Below, in pieces: positions 1 to 9,236 of a DNA stretch of 64,000 nucleotides. Below the pieces are notes generated by a model, which searched no databases, was not told the DNA's origin, and saw only the letters and a list, made by a program, of their open reading frames with translations. How positions within the stretch are numbered: position 1 is the stretch's first letter; the number at the start of each line of letters is the position of its first letter. Source of the stretch: Clostridiales bacterium GWF2_38_85 (GTDB lineage Bacteria; Bacillota; Clostridia; Oscillospirales; CAG-382); assembly GCA_001797275.1 (NCBI GenBank), contig MGOY01000032.1:124001-188000 (forward strand). The letters run 5' to 3'. Made by a program: the position numbers and the translations under genes.

Positions 1-2
1 AA

Positions 3-1115
3 TATACCAATAATGATAACAGCAAGTCATCAGCTTCAGAAGTTTCGGAAAACTCTCAGACAGAGAGTATTTACGAAGATTCAGATAATACATCAGAAAT
101 ATCTGAGATAAATAATTCCGAGATTTCTGATATATCCGATGTTGTTTCGGAAACTGTTGAATCCCAACCCGAAGAATCTATTGAAACATCCGAACCCGTT
201 ATATACGGTCAGACAATCGATGGTGTATACTTGTTCGGTGATGTAGGTCTTCAGGTTTTCGGTTCAAGCTCACTTGCAGAAACAAAATATGCTGCTGCAC
301 TTAATGCATATCGTGATGCGTTTTCATCAGATATAAAAATGTACAGCATTCTTGTTCCGACCTATGTTGAATTTTATAAGTTTACTGATAATCGTGTTAT
401 CTGTCAATCACAAAAAGCAAGCATTGACAGCATATATTCAAAACTTGATAACGGAATAACAAGTGTTGACATATATACAACCTTAAAGGATCATATTTCT
501 GAATACCTGTATTACAGAACTGATGTCAACTGGTCTCCGCTCGCTGCATATTATGCTTATTGTGAGTTTATCAAGGAAATCGGAGATATGCCAATTCCAC
601 TCAGCACTTATGAGACAGGTAAAATTGACGAATTTCTTGGCATGAGCTATATCAGAACCAAAGCAAAACAACTTGAGGATGTTCCCGATAATATCGACTT
701 TTACAGGGTTGACAGGAAATATCCTTCAAACGTAACTCACTATTTCACAGACGGTTCGGTTTATAAAAATTCACAGCTTGTATTTAAAAATGTAGCGGGC
801 ATTACCAATGGTTATCTGATTTTTGGTGCAGAGACACAATACACAAGTATTATAACCGCCAATACTACCGGTAGAAAGCTCCTTGTCCTTCGCGAATCAA
901 GCGCAACAGCGTTTTTACCTTTCCTTGTCCCGCATTTTGATGAAATTCATGCAGTCGACATCAGATATTTCGATGAATATACAAAAGAATCAATTGCTGA
1001 CTTTGCAGAGGAAAAGGGAATTACTGATATATTATTTATCAATTATATAAATTCCGCAAATACCGGTTACAGAATCGATGATATTAATAAATTACTTGGA
1101 GACAGAATTGAATAA
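3..1115 (+). CDS. DHHW-type secreted SGNH-like protein, 5' partial
   Basis: The reading frame is open from the window edge, so the start lies upstream; the ORF-track start at 231 (TTG) is only the first internal candidate. The first 70 or so visible residues are a Ser/Glu/Asp-rich linker of the kind that follows a signal or lipobox. The rest resembles the DHHW family, distant relatives of AlgX/AlgJ SGNH hydrolases that often sit next to an MBOAT acyltransferase; the segment YYRTDVNWSPLAAYYAY is in the place of the DHHW motif. Probable role: envelope polysaccharide acylation or a related surface activity (inference). The next gene overlaps its stop codon by 8 bases. Confidence 0.72.
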   Translation, partial: YTNNDNSKSSASEVSENSQTESIYEDSDNTSEISEINNSEISDISDVVSETVESQPEESIETSEPVIYGQTIDGVYLFGDVGLQVFGSSSLAETKYAAALNAYRDAFSSDIKMYSILVPTYVEFYKFTDNRVICQSQKASIDSIYSKLDNGITSVDIYTTLKDHISEYLYYRTDVNWSPLAAYYAYCEFIKEIGDMPIPLSTYETGKIDEFLGMSYIRTKAKQLEDVPDNIDFYRVDRKYPSNVTHYFTDGSVYKNSQLVFKNVAGITNGYLIFGAETQYTSIITANTTGRKLLVLRESSATAFLPFLVPHFDEIHAVDIRYFDEYTKESIADFAEEKGITDILFINYINSANTGYRIDDINKLLGDRIE

Positions 1116-1872
1116 AATAATTTTAAGCGGATTTCTGGCTGTATATGGCGCGTTGATCGGAAACAACCGTGATATTAACAAGGTAATTATCGAGAGTGCA
1201 AGATATAATAAAGTAATGGAAAGCAAGCTTCGTATACCTGAACAACGCCAATATTCTAAAATATTAAATATATGCAAAAAAAGAAACATTAAGGTTGAGT
1301 TTTCAAAAAGTCCCATTTTTGATGAACTTAAAACAAGCGGCGGCATTGCAGCGGAAGTTTTTGAACGCCGCTTTACCCCTGCTGAAGAATTGTTGAACAT
1401 TCAAAATCCATTTCTTGCATTTGTTGAAGGCATAGAGGATCCGTATAATTTTGGTTATGTGCTACGTTCGCTTCATCTGTCAGGTGTTGATGCGGTATTG
1501 CTTCCCGAACGTAACTTTTTTTCATCCTCAGACATTGTTGCAAAATCATCAGCAGGGCTCAGTGAGACAATGACTCTTGTGATCTGTAAAGAACCCGAAG
1601 CTTTCTGTAATCAGTTGAAAGCAAATGGAGTTAAAATTGTTTGTACTGCAGTTGAAAACTCGGTCAGCATGTATCAGTGCAATTTGAAGAAACCGCTGCT
1701 GCTTGTTATAGGCGGCGAAAAGAGAGGTATCTCAAAAACAATTCTCAACTTTGCCGACAGTACAATCTGCATCAATTATGCAAAGGACACAAATATAGCG
1801 CTCTCTGCTGTATCGGCAGCATCAGTGCTTGCCTTTGAAGTATACAGACAAAATAATATTAATCTCCTTTGA
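1108..1872 (+). CDS. TrmH/SpoU-family RNA 2'-O-methyltransferase
   Basis: This is a SPOUT-fold methyltransferase using SAM on rRNA or tRNA ribose. Its three family motifs are visible: VEGIEDPYNFGYVLRS (motif 1), LLLVIGGEKRGIS (motif 2) and NIALSAVSAASVLAFEVYR (motif 3). The N-terminal part corresponds to a SpoU substrate-binding region but is short. I prefer the TTG at 1108 over the track's 1078 because GGAG lies 6 bases upstream and the overlap with the preceding stop drops to 8 bases. The exact target nucleotide cannot be read from sequence. Confidence 0.85.
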   Translation: MNKIILSGFLAVYGALIGNNRDINKVIIESARYNKVMESKLRIPEQRQYSKILNICKKRNIKVEFSKSPIFDELKTSGGIAAEVFERRFTPAEELLNIQNPFLAFVEGIEDPYNFGYVLRSLHLSGVDAVLLPERNFFSSSDIVAKSSAGLSETMTLVICKEPEAFCNQLKANGVKIVCTAVENSVSMYQCNLKKPLLLVIGGEKRGISKTILNFADSTICINYAKDTNIALSAVSAASVLAFEVYRQNNINLL

Positions 1873-2530
1873 AATATTTTATGTAATCGTTCCCGGTATC
1901 ATCTTTTATCTGAATATACGTATTCGGCACATCACCCAGCAATACGGTTTCAGATATACAAATCCTGTCCGTAACAGATATCGATGCTTTTGAAAAAGGA
2001 GCAACAACATTAATTACTGCATTAAAGTTCAGATAAATGCTGTGAACACTCTGATTTATCCCAACCGAAGTGAATTTATTGTCAATACTGCTCGTGAATG
2101 CTCCGAGCGGTATTATTTTTATGTAGATTTTAAATCCTCTGCCAGAAAACAACGTACTTTTTAGTACAGTTCCAATAGGAATACCGTATTCCTTCGCTTC
2201 TATCTCTGTTATTTTATCAATTATTTCTTTTGAGATTTCCGATTTGATTCTATTTAATTTAACAGAGTTGATAAGAATAGCTGTAACTCTTTCGTCACTG
2301 TTTTTTTCAAGAGTTACAATATCAAAATATTTAATATCGCTGTTGTTAAGATAATTATAAACAATATCGTTAATATAATCTATTACAATTGTATAAGCAT
2401 CAGCTTTTGCAAAAATTACAACAGACTCTTCAATCGATTTTGATAGATATCCAAAAACGCATGTTGATGTAATTATTATTACCAGTAGAAGAACCATTAT
2501 CCTTTTTTTCAATTTTTTACTTGGTTTCAT
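1859..2530 (-). CDS. yunB: Sporulation protein YunB
   Basis: YunB is a SigE-controlled mother-cell sporulation protein of uncertain biochemical role. The call rests on one N-terminal membrane segment (about residues 12-30), the stretch YGIPIGTVLKSTLFSGRGFK, and a C-terminal block ISETVLLGDVPNTYIQ, all characteristic of the family; length (223 aa) is normal. The ATG at 2530 is chosen over the track start at 2542 because GGAG lies 6 bases before it. The 3' end overlaps the end of the convergent TrmH gene by 14 bases. Confidence 0.88.
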   Translation of the reverse strand: MKPSKKLKKRIMVLLLVIIITSTCVFGYLSKSIEESVVIFAKADAYTIVIDYINDIVYNYLNNSDIKYFDIVTLEKNSDERVTAILINSVKLNRIKSEISKEIIDKITEIEAKEYGIPIGTVLKSTLFSGRGFKIYIKIIPLGAFTSSIDNKFTSVGINQSVHSIYLNFNAVINVVAPFSKASISVTDRICISETVLLGDVPNTYIQIKDDTGNDYIKYFKGD

Positions 2531-2596
2531 TTGATTCTCCAATCGTATTTTAAAAGTTAAAAAGCTAAAACTAAGAAAAAGCTTCTTGGAGTATAG

Positions 2597-3265
2597 ATGA
2601 TGAAAAAATTCTGTTTATTAATGATTAGCTTAAGTATAATGTTATCAGCAATAATATTCATATACGATTATTTCGGTAATCCATTTTTTTATTCACTTGC
2701 AAATAAACAAATTAGCAAATATATAAATGAACGATATGAACTAATATTAACTTATACAGATATATTATATGATAAAGCCTCCGACAGTTATGTCGGGACT
2801 GCGGCAGATTATAACGGTGTTGAATATACTTTCATATATATTCCGGACTCGGATTATATATATGATGGTTATTATTATGATTCAATTAAAGTATACAAGA
2901 TGAGCATGCGTCAGAGATGCCTTCTTATACTGAGCAGAAACTGTGAGTTGAACGGGAAGATTGATGATATTGTAATTGAAAAAATCGAAATTGAAAAATT
3001 CAAATACAAGCTGAGCGATACAATTGACTCAGATATAAAAACGGATATTTTAATTCGTTTGAATGGTTTTTACGATGAAATACAGTTTAGTGAGGATTCT
3101 TTAATAATATCAAAAACTTTGGCTGTAGCACTAAAAAATATAAATAATATCAGGATAACTACTGCAGAAAACGACGATTTTTTTGATTTCCGTTTTTTTG
3201 GAGGTTGCTGTCCATATGATATAGATTCAACGAGAAATCTAATAAATATTAAAAATGATAGTTAA
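2597..3265 (+). CDS. Membrane-anchored hypothetical protein (YfjL-like N-terminus)
   Basis: A 222-aa protein with one N-terminal hydrophobic segment (residues 5-24) and an extracytoplasmic remainder rich in Tyr and Asp. The opening, a short TM followed by FGNPFFYSLANKQISKYINE, recalls Bacillus YfjL-type proteins, but this is a weak resemblance and no catalytic motif is visible. Start ATG 2597 has GGAG 5 bases upstream. It is divergent from yunB with only 66 bases between the two starts. Function unknown. Confidence 0.6.
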   Translation: MMKKFCLLMISLSIMLSAIIFIYDYFGNPFFYSLANKQISKYINERYELILTYTDILYDKASDSYVGTAADYNGVEYTFIYIPDSDYIYDGYYYDSIKVYKMSMRQRCLLILSRNCELNGKIDDIVIEKIEIEKFKYKLSDTIDSDIKTDILIRLNGFYDEIQFSEDSLIISKTLAVALKNINNIRITTAENDDFFDFRFFGGCCPYDIDSTRNLINIKNDS

Positions 3266-3329
3266 TCCTGCATAGTTTCGGATATTATTAAATTTTATAC
3301 TAACATTATTAATTTTTGAATAATATAAA

Positions 3330-3358
3330 TTGACTTTTTTGCAAAAACAAGCTATAAT
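3330..3358 (+). promoter_or_regulatory. Sigma-A type promoter of the paaK-iorAB operon
   Basis: TTGACT, 17-base spacer, TATAAT. This is one mismatch from the consensus, in a 146-base gap directly upstream of the five-gene aryl-acid operon. Confidence 0.8.
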
Positions 3359-3420
3359 AATTGAAATATAAAATTGAATGATATTATTCTTTCTTTTCAT
3401 TTTAAAAGGATGTGGATTTT

Positions 3421-4722
3421 TTGTACTGGCAAAAAGAACTGGAAACCATGCCGAGAAAAAAACTCGAAGAACTACAACTTGAGCGATTAAAGTGCTTGAT
3501 ACAATATTGTATTGACAATGTACCGTATTATAATGCAAAGCTGTCAAAAGCAGGGATAACTGCCGATAAGATTAAAACATTATCTGACATTCAATACATT
3601 CCTTACACAGCCAAAGACGATATCAGAGAGACTTATCCTTTCGGACTTTTTGCAGTACCTATGAAGCAAATTGTAAGAATACATGCTTCGTCAGGTACGA
3701 CCGGCAAGCCTACTGTTGTAGGATATACAAAAAACGACCTTAATAATTGGAGCGACCTGGTTGCAAGAATTGTTGTTGCAGCTGGTGCAAGAGATGATGA
3801 TATTGCTCAGATCAGCTTTGGGTACGGTTTGTTTACAGGTGCTTTGGGACTGCATTATGGGCTTGAACGTATTGGAGCAGCAATTGTGCCAATCTCAAGC
3901 GGTAATACAGAAAAACAAATTATGATTATGAAGGACTTTGGAACAACAGTATTGGTATCAACACCCTCATATGCGATGTATATGAGTGAGGTTGCGGCTG
4001 ACATGGGAATACATAAAAGCGAGATGAAGCTCAGACTCGGCTTGTTTGGTTCAGAAGGTTGTACAGATGAAATGAGAGCAAAGATAGAAGAAAACATGGG
4101 AATTTTCTTTACAGACAACTACGGAATGAGCGAGCTTATGGGACCCGGAGTCGCAGGCGAATGCACAGTACGTTGCGGCCTGCATTTCGCTGAAGATCAT
4201 TTTTATCCCGAGATAATAAATTCTTCAACTCTTGAAGTAAAAGACAGAGGTGAAGAAGGCGAGCTGGTAATAACAACCCTGACCAAAGAGGGAATACCTA
4301 TGCTCAGATACCGCACAAAGGACATCACTCGCATTCAATATGACGAATGCAGGTGCGGCAGGACCCATGCTCGCATGGAAAAGATCAAGGGCAGAAGCGA
4401 TGATATGTTGAAAATCAAAGGTGTCAATGTTTTCCCATCCCAGATTGAAAGTGTCATAATGACAATGCCCGATTCAATCAGCCCTAATTATCAAATAGTT
4501 CTGACAACACATAATTATATGGACGATATAGAAATTAAGGTTGAGCTTATCGATGCAAGTCTGCTTGAAAGCTATGGAGAGCTTGAAAAACTCCAACAGC
4601 AGATAAGGCATAAGCTGCATACCATACTCGGTCTTGACTGCAAAGTAACATTGCTTGAACCGAAATCTATCGAAAGATTCGTCGGTAAAGCAAAGCGTGT
4701 AATCGACCAACGAAAAAAATAA
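3421..4722 (+). CDS. paaK: Phenylacetate-CoA ligase (first copy)
   Basis: Adenylate-forming enzyme that activates an aryl acetate (phenylacetate, indoleacetate or similar) with ATP and CoA. Visible motifs: the P-loop [19 protein letters not shown], the aromatic loop NYGMSELMGPGV, and the C-terminal hinge [20 protein letters not shown]. The N-terminus MYWQKELETMPRKKLEELQ aligns with the usual family start if TTG 3421 is used, with AAAGGA about 10 bases upstream; the track's GTG 3412 sits against the ribosome site. First gene of the operon; a paralogue follows iorB. Substrate not determinable from sequence. Confidence 0.9.
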   Translation: MYWQKELETMPRKKLEELQLERLKCLIQYCIDNVPYYNAKLSKAGITADKIKTLSDIQYIPYTAKDDIRETYPFGLFAVPMKQIVRIHASSGTTGKPTVVGYTKNDLNNWSDLVARIVVAAGARDDDIAQISFGYGLFTGALGLHYGLERIGAAIVPISSGNTEKQIMIMKDFGTTVLVSTPSYAMYMSEVAADMGIHKSEMKLRLGLFGSEGCTDEMRAKIEENMGIFFTDNYGMSELMGPGVAGECTVRCGLHFAEDHFYPEIINSSTLEVKDRGEEGELVITTLTKEGIPMLRYRTKDITRIQYDECRCGRTHARMEKIKGRSDDMLKIKGVNVFPSQIESVIMTMPDSISPNYQIVLTTHNYMDDIEIKVELIDASLLESYGELEKLQQQIRHKLHTILGLDCKVTLLEPKSIERFVGKAKRVIDQRKK

Positions 4723-4738
4723 TAAGGAAATCAGATAT

Positions 4739-6481
4739 ATGCAAATAGAAAAAAATCAAAAGCTGTTACTTGGTAATGCAGCAATTGCAAGAGGCTTATA
4801 CGAAGCAGGCTGTGTGTTTGTTTCTTCCTATCCCGGCACTCCGTCAACAGAAATCACCGAAGAAGCAGCTAAATACGATGAAATCTACGCTGAATGGGCG
4901 ACAAACGAAAAAGTAGCATATGAAGCTGCTCTCGGAGCTGCTATTGCTGGCGGCAGAGCCTTTACAGGAATGAAGCATGTTGGCTTGAATGTCGCAGCTG
5001 ATCCGCTGTTCACCTCATCCTATACCGGTGTAAACGCTGGACTTGTTGTTGCAGTTGCGGATGATCCTGCAATGCACTCATCTCAGAATGAACAGGATTC
5101 AAGGCATTATGCAGTCGCAGCAAAGCTACCCATGCTCGAGCCTTCAGACTCAACTGAATGTCTTGAGTTCATAAAGCTTGCATACAATATTTCAGAAAAA
5201 TTCGATACTCCCGTAATGCTCAGACTTACAACCCGTATTTCACATTCACAAGGGCTTGTTACTCTCGCAAACAGACAGGAGTTACCCCTCAAGGAATACA
5301 TAAAGAACGACAGCAAATATGTCATGAAGCCTGCAAACGCAACAAAAAGACATCCTGTCGTCGAACAGAGACAGTCTGATATTGAAGAATATGCAAACAC
5401 TTCAACATTAAACAGAATTGAATTCAACGATAAAAAAATCGGTATTATTTCTGCAGGCGATTCTTATGTTTATGCAAAGGAAGCCTTCGGAACAAGTGTA
5501 TCATATTTGAAATTAGGCATGGTTAATCCGCTTCCGTTGAAATTGATTAAGAAATTTACAGATCAGGTCGACAAGATTTATGTAATCGAAGAGCTTGACA
5601 GCATAATCGAAAGCTTCTGCAAAGCAAACGGTGTTAATGTTGAAGGTAAGAATATGCTGCCTGTAATCGGCGAATATTCGCAACAGCTTTTAAATAAGAA
5701 TTTACTGAGTAAAGAAAACGATTACAATGAACTTAAAATAAATATTCCTGTAAGACCACCTGTCATGTGTGCAGGCTGTCCTCACAGAGGCACATTTTAT
5801 GTACTCAAGAAGCTCGGGTTGACTGTTATCGGTGACATAGGTTGCTACACACTCGGTTCAACTATTGACACAACAGTCTGTATGGGTGCATCTGTTTCGA
5901 TGCTGCACGGTTTTAACAAGGTAAGACCGGAAAGTGCAGATAAAAGAGTCGGTGTTATCGGAGATTCAACCTTTATGCATTCGGGCATAACAGGACTTGT
6001 CGATATTATATACAACAACAGTTATTCAACACTCCTTATTCTCGACAATTCAATAACCGGTATGACAGGTCACCAGCAAAACCCCTGTACCGGACTTACA
6101 CTCAAAAACCTTCCTGCAAAAGCTGTTTCACTTGAAACACTCTGCAAAGCCTGCGGCGTTGAAAACATACAAACAGTAGATCCTAATGAAGTCGATACAT
6201 TCGAAAAGATTCTCAAATCAGAGCTTACTAAGGATGCACCCTCGGTTATCATTCTGAAAAGACCTTGTGCATTGCTCAAGACAGTTAAAAAGGACAGCTA
6301 TGCAAGGGTTGATGCTGACAAATGTAAATCCTGCAGAGCCTGCATGAAAATCGGTTGTCCCCGTATATCCTTTGAGACAAAAAAAGCAGTAATCGACGAA
6401 TCATTGTGTATCGGCTGCGGTCTTTGTACAAGGATGTGCAAATTTGATGCGATAGAAATTATAAGCAGAGCTTCCAATTAA
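4739..6481 (+). CDS. iorA: Indolepyruvate ferredoxin oxidoreductase, alpha subunit
   Basis: The alpha subunit binds thiamine diphosphate and iron-sulfur clusters and, with IorB, oxidatively decarboxylates aryl pyruvates to aryl acetyl-CoA while reducing ferredoxin. Seen here: N-terminal pyrimidine-binding part with SSYPGTPSTEITEEA, a central VMCAGCPHRGTFYVL and the diphosphate-binding GDIGCYTLG / GDSTFMHSGITGL, then a C-terminal 2x[4Fe-4S] ferredoxin domain (CKSCRACMKIGC and CIGCGLCTRMCKF). Length 580 aa is close to the family norm. Lies 16 bases after paaK and 53 before iorB. Confidence 0.95.
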   Translation: MQIEKNQKLLLGNAAIARGLYEAGCVFVSSYPGTPSTEITEEAAKYDEIYAEWATNEKVAYEAALGAAIAGGRAFTGMKHVGLNVAADPLFTSSYTGVNAGLVVAVADDPAMHSSQNEQDSRHYAVAAKLPMLEPSDSTECLEFIKLAYNISEKFDTPVMLRLTTRISHSQGLVTLANRQELPLKEYIKNDSKYVMKPANATKRHPVVEQRQSDIEEYANTSTLNRIEFNDKKIGIISAGDSYVYAKEAFGTSVSYLKLGMVNPLPLKLIKKFTDQVDKIYVIEELDSIIESFCKANGVNVEGKNMLPVIGEYSQQLLNKNLLSKENDYNELKINIPVRPPVMCAGCPHRGTFYVLKKLGLTVIGDIGCYTLGSTIDTTVCMGASVSMLHGFNKVRPESADKRVGVIGDSTFMHSGITGLVDIIYNNSYSTLLILDNSITGMTGHQQNPCTGLTLKNLPAKAVSLETLCKACGVENIQTVDPNEVDTFEKILKSELTKDAPSVIILKRPCALLKTVKKDSYARVDADKCKSCRACMKIGCPRISFETKKAVIDESLCIGCGLCTRMCKFDAIEIISRASN

Positions 6482-6534
6482 TAAGTTTTATTTCATAAAA
6501 CACTATTACCTTACCTTACGAAAGGAAATATTTC

Positions 6535-7110
6535 ATGACAAAAAATATGATGATTTGCGGTGTAGGCGGTCAGGGATCATTGCTTGCAAGCAGAATTCTC
6601 GGTCAGGCAGCGCTCTCCCAAGGCTGGGATACAAAGGTTTCCGAAGTGCATGGCATGTCGCAGCGAGGTGGCAGTGTTGTTACATATGTCAGATATTCAA
6701 CCAACGGCAGGGTCGCATCTCCGGTTATCTGCAAGGGTGAAGCAGATGTTCTGATCAGCTTTGAACAGCTTGAAACAGCACGTTGGCTTCCGTTTCTGAA
6801 AAAGAACGGAAAAATTATAACCAGCACTCAAAAAATTTATCCGATGCCTGTTATAGCGGGTAATGCTGAATATCCTCAGAATATAATTGAAGAAATAGAG
6901 AAACTCGATGTAAATATCTCTGAATGCGATGCAATTGATGTTGCAAGGAAGCTCGGCAACGAAAAGGTTGCAAATGTTGTTCTGATCGGACTCTACGCAA
7001 AGTACAGCGACCTTGACAAGCAGATATTTACAGATGCGGTCAAAGCATGTGTACCTGAAAAATTCCTTCAGCTGAATCTAACAGCATTCGAAGCAGGATA
7101 TAATTATTGA
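6535..7110 (+). CDS. iorB: Indolepyruvate ferredoxin oxidoreductase, beta subunit
   Basis: The gamma-type domain subunit of 2-oxoacid:ferredoxin oxidoreductases, partner of IorA. The N-terminal GVGGQGSLLASRILGQAA and the segment EVHGMSQRGGSVVTYVR are family hallmarks. 191 aa is the standard length. Start ATG 6535 is preceded by GAAAGGAA. The next gene starts 16 bases downstream, so co-transcription is likely. Confidence 0.94.
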   Translation: MTKNMMICGVGGQGSLLASRILGQAALSQGWDTKVSEVHGMSQRGGSVVTYVRYSTNGRVASPVICKGEADVLISFEQLETARWLPFLKKNGKIITSTQKIYPMPVIAGNAEYPQNIIEEIEKLDVNISECDAIDVARKLGNEKVANVVLIGLYAKYSDLDKQIFTDAVKACVPEKFLQLNLTAFEAGYNY

Positions 7111-7125
7111 AAGGACATAAACTGT

Positions 7126-8439
7126 ATGGCGAATATGTATAATCCGGAAATCGAAACCGCCTCACGCGAAAAGCTAAGAGAGTTACAGTATGTTGCATTG
7201 ATGAAAACCTTGAAGAGAGTTTATGAAAATGTACCTCTTTACAGAAAACGCTTCGACGAGTGGGGTATAAAGCTTGAAGATATCAATAGCGTTGACGATC
7301 TATCAAAGCTTCCGTTCACCTACAAACAGGATTTAAGAGACTGCTATCCTTATGGGTTGTTCGCAGCTCCTATGGAAGAAGTAGTCAGAATCCATGCTTC
7401 CAGCGGAACAACCGGTAAACAAACTGTTGTCGGTTATACAAAAAATGACCTTAACATGTGGTCAAGCTGTGTTGCGAGAGCATTGGCAGCAGCAGGTTGC
7501 ACAAAGAAGGATTTTGTTCATATTTCTTACGGCTACGGTCTGTTTACAGGTGGTCTCGGACTGCATGATGGCGCTCAGCTTCTCGGTGCAACAACAATTC
7601 CTGTTTCTTCGGGCAACACCGACAGACAGCTTCAGATATTTCAGGATTTCGGTTCATCAATTCTTTGCTGTACACCATCATATGCTCTGTTTCTCAGCGA
7701 TGCAATAGCAGAAAAGAAGATACCACACGAAAATCTCAAGCTAAAAGCAGGTATATTCGGTGCAGAGCCTTGGACTGAAAATATGAGAAAAGAAATTGAA
7801 GCAAGACTGGGCATAAAAGCATACGATATATACGGTCTTTCGGAAATAGCAGGTCCCGGTGTTTCCTATGATTGTGAATACCAGTGCGGTATGCATATCA
7901 ATGAAGACAACTTCATACCTGAAATAATCGATCCCGATACCGGTAAGGTTCTGCCATACGGTGTGCAGGGTGAGCTGGTCTTCACCTGTATAACCAAAGA
8001 AGCACTACCGCTTATAAGATACAGAACACGAGACATAACGCGTCTTTTGGTCGATAAATGCAACTGCGGACGCACCTTTGTCAGAATGGAGAAGCCCTGC
8101 GGTCGTTCGGATGATATGCTTATTATTAGAGGTGTCAATGTATTCCCGTCACAGATTGAAAGTGTACTTCTCACAATTAAGGAGGTTCTTCCTCATTATA
8201 TTCTTGTTGTTGACAGAATCAACAACCTTGATACCCTCGAAGTAAAGGTCGAGATCAGCGACGAAATAATGAGCTCTACCGACTCGGTAAGGCATATTGA
8301 GGAAATAGCAAAGAAAATTAAGCATAAGATAGATTCCACTCTCGGAATAGCTGCAAAAATTACTCTTGTCGAACCTAACACAATTCCGAGAAGTCAAGGT
8401 AAAGCTCAACGAGTGATAGATAACAGAAAGTATAACTAA
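7126..8439 (+). CDS. paaK: Phenylacetate-CoA ligase (second copy)
   Basis: Paralogue of the enzyme at 3421 with the same P-loop ([19 protein letters not shown]), a [13 protein letters not shown] loop and a [20 protein letters not shown] hinge. Similar along its whole length but clearly diverged from the first copy, so this is an old duplication. Having one ligase on each side of iorAB suggests different aryl-acid preferences or a heteromeric arrangement (inference). It starts 16 bases after iorB and has GAAAGGA upstream. Confidence 0.92.
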   Translation: MANMYNPEIETASREKLRELQYVALMKTLKRVYENVPLYRKRFDEWGIKLEDINSVDDLSKLPFTYKQDLRDCYPYGLFAAPMEEVVRIHASSGTTGKQTVVGYTKNDLNMWSSCVARALAAAGCTKKDFVHISYGYGLFTGGLGLHDGAQLLGATTIPVSSGNTDRQLQIFQDFGSSILCCTPSYALFLSDAIAEKKIPHENLKLKAGIFGAEPWTENMRKEIEARLGIKAYDIYGLSEIAGPGVSYDCEYQCGMHINEDNFIPEIIDPDTGKVLPYGVQGELVFTCITKEALPLIRYRTRDITRLLVDKCNCGRTFVRMEKPCGRSDDMLIIRGVNVFPSQIESVLLTIKEVLPHYILVVDRINNLDTLEVKVEISDEIMSSTDSVRHIEEIAKKIKHKIDSTLGIAAKITLVEPNTIPRSQGKAQRVIDNRKYN

Positions 8440-8487
8440 TACTGTTTCTAAATAGAATTAGTATAAATAGAGAAAGGTTGGGTACAA

Positions 8488-8886
8488 ATGATTATTAAAC
8501 AAATTTCAGTTTTTGTTGAAAACAGATCGGGCAGACTTGCGGAAATAACCTCAATTATTGCCGAAGCAGGCTGCAGTATCAGAGCACTTTCAATCGCAGA
8601 TACAACAAACTTCGGAATTTTAAGATTGATAGTAGATGACAGTAAAAAAGCAGAAGATGCATTGAGAACAAACGGTCTTGCTGTATCCATCACAAATGTA
8701 ATCAACGTTCGCATCGAGGATAAGCCCGGCGGTCTTTCAAAGGTACTTAAGATGATGTCAGAACAGGGAATTGCAGTTGAATATATGTATGCTTTCATAT
8801 CAAAATGCGAGAACGAAGCACAGGTTGTTATGAGAATCGAGGATCTCAATCGAGCAGACGAACTGCTAACTAAAGCAGGATATTAA
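8488..8886 (+). CDS. Tandem ACT-domain protein
   Basis: 132 aa made of two ACT domains: IKQISVFVENRSGRLAEIT (about residues 3-65) and VINVRIEDKPGGLSKVLKM (about 70-131). ACT domains bind amino acids. This small protein is the last gene of the iorAB-paaK operon and is a frequent companion of such clusters in Clostridia, so it may sense an aromatic amino acid or aryl product (inference). Preceded by GAAAGG. Confidence 0.88.
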   Translation: MIIKQISVFVENRSGRLAEITSIIAEAGCSIRALSIADTTNFGILRLIVDDSKKAEDALRTNGLAVSITNVINVRIEDKPGGLSKVLKMMSEQGIAVEYMYAFISKCENEAQVVMRIEDLNRADELLTKAGY

Positions 8887-8892
8887 AATATT

Positions 8893-8919
8893 AGGAGCTG
8901 ATTGACTCAGCTCCTTTTT
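8893..8919 (+). terminator. Rho-independent terminator of the aryl-acid operon
   Basis: AGGAGCTGA - TTGAC - TCAGCTCCT, a perfect 9-bp stem, followed by TTTT. Confidence 0.9.
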
Positions 8920-8933
8920 CATGTAAGAAAACG

Positions 8934-9236
8934 TTAGATTCCGCAGTCATGCTGTGGTGGCGGTGGGCAAGGGCAATCAATAAGCCTAACCAATATCAGG
9001 TCACAACCAATCCTTTCGATACAATCCCAAGAAACAATCAGGTTTTCACGCGGTGAGAAGAAGGAAAAGTATTTACCTTGTGGTGGTAGTATCAGCTTGT
9101 GTATTTTTCCAAACTCGATATCGAACTCTATGTCAATAACACAGCCCAACCGTCTGCCGTCAACGATATTAATTACTTCCTTATCTCTCAGATCACAGAA
9201 TGTCATGATACTACTTGGATGCTTACACTGTTTCAT
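8934..9236 (-). CDS. YlmC/YmxH-type PRC-barrel sporulation protein
   Basis: A 100-aa PRC-barrel protein; MTFCDLRDKEVINIVDGRRL matches the usual start of the YlmC/YmxH family, and the C-terminus is CPCPPPPQHDCGI. Family members are small, sporulation-associated and poorly understood. The track start at 9236 overlaps the spoIVA stop as ATGA (translational coupling), which argues for it; the internal ATG at 9206 gives the typical family N-terminus but has no obvious ribosome site. Both remain possible. Confidence 0.8.
   Translation of the reverse strand: MKQCKHPSSIMTFCDLRDKEVINIVDGRRLGCVIDIEFDIEFGKIHKLILPPQGKYFSFFSPRENLIVSWDCIERIGCDLILVRLIDCPCPPPPQHDCGI

Noticed and set aside
8448-8849. 133-aa minus-strand ORF over the ACT gene
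   Set aside because: The plus-strand ACT protein has domains, ribosome site and operon context; this is its complement.
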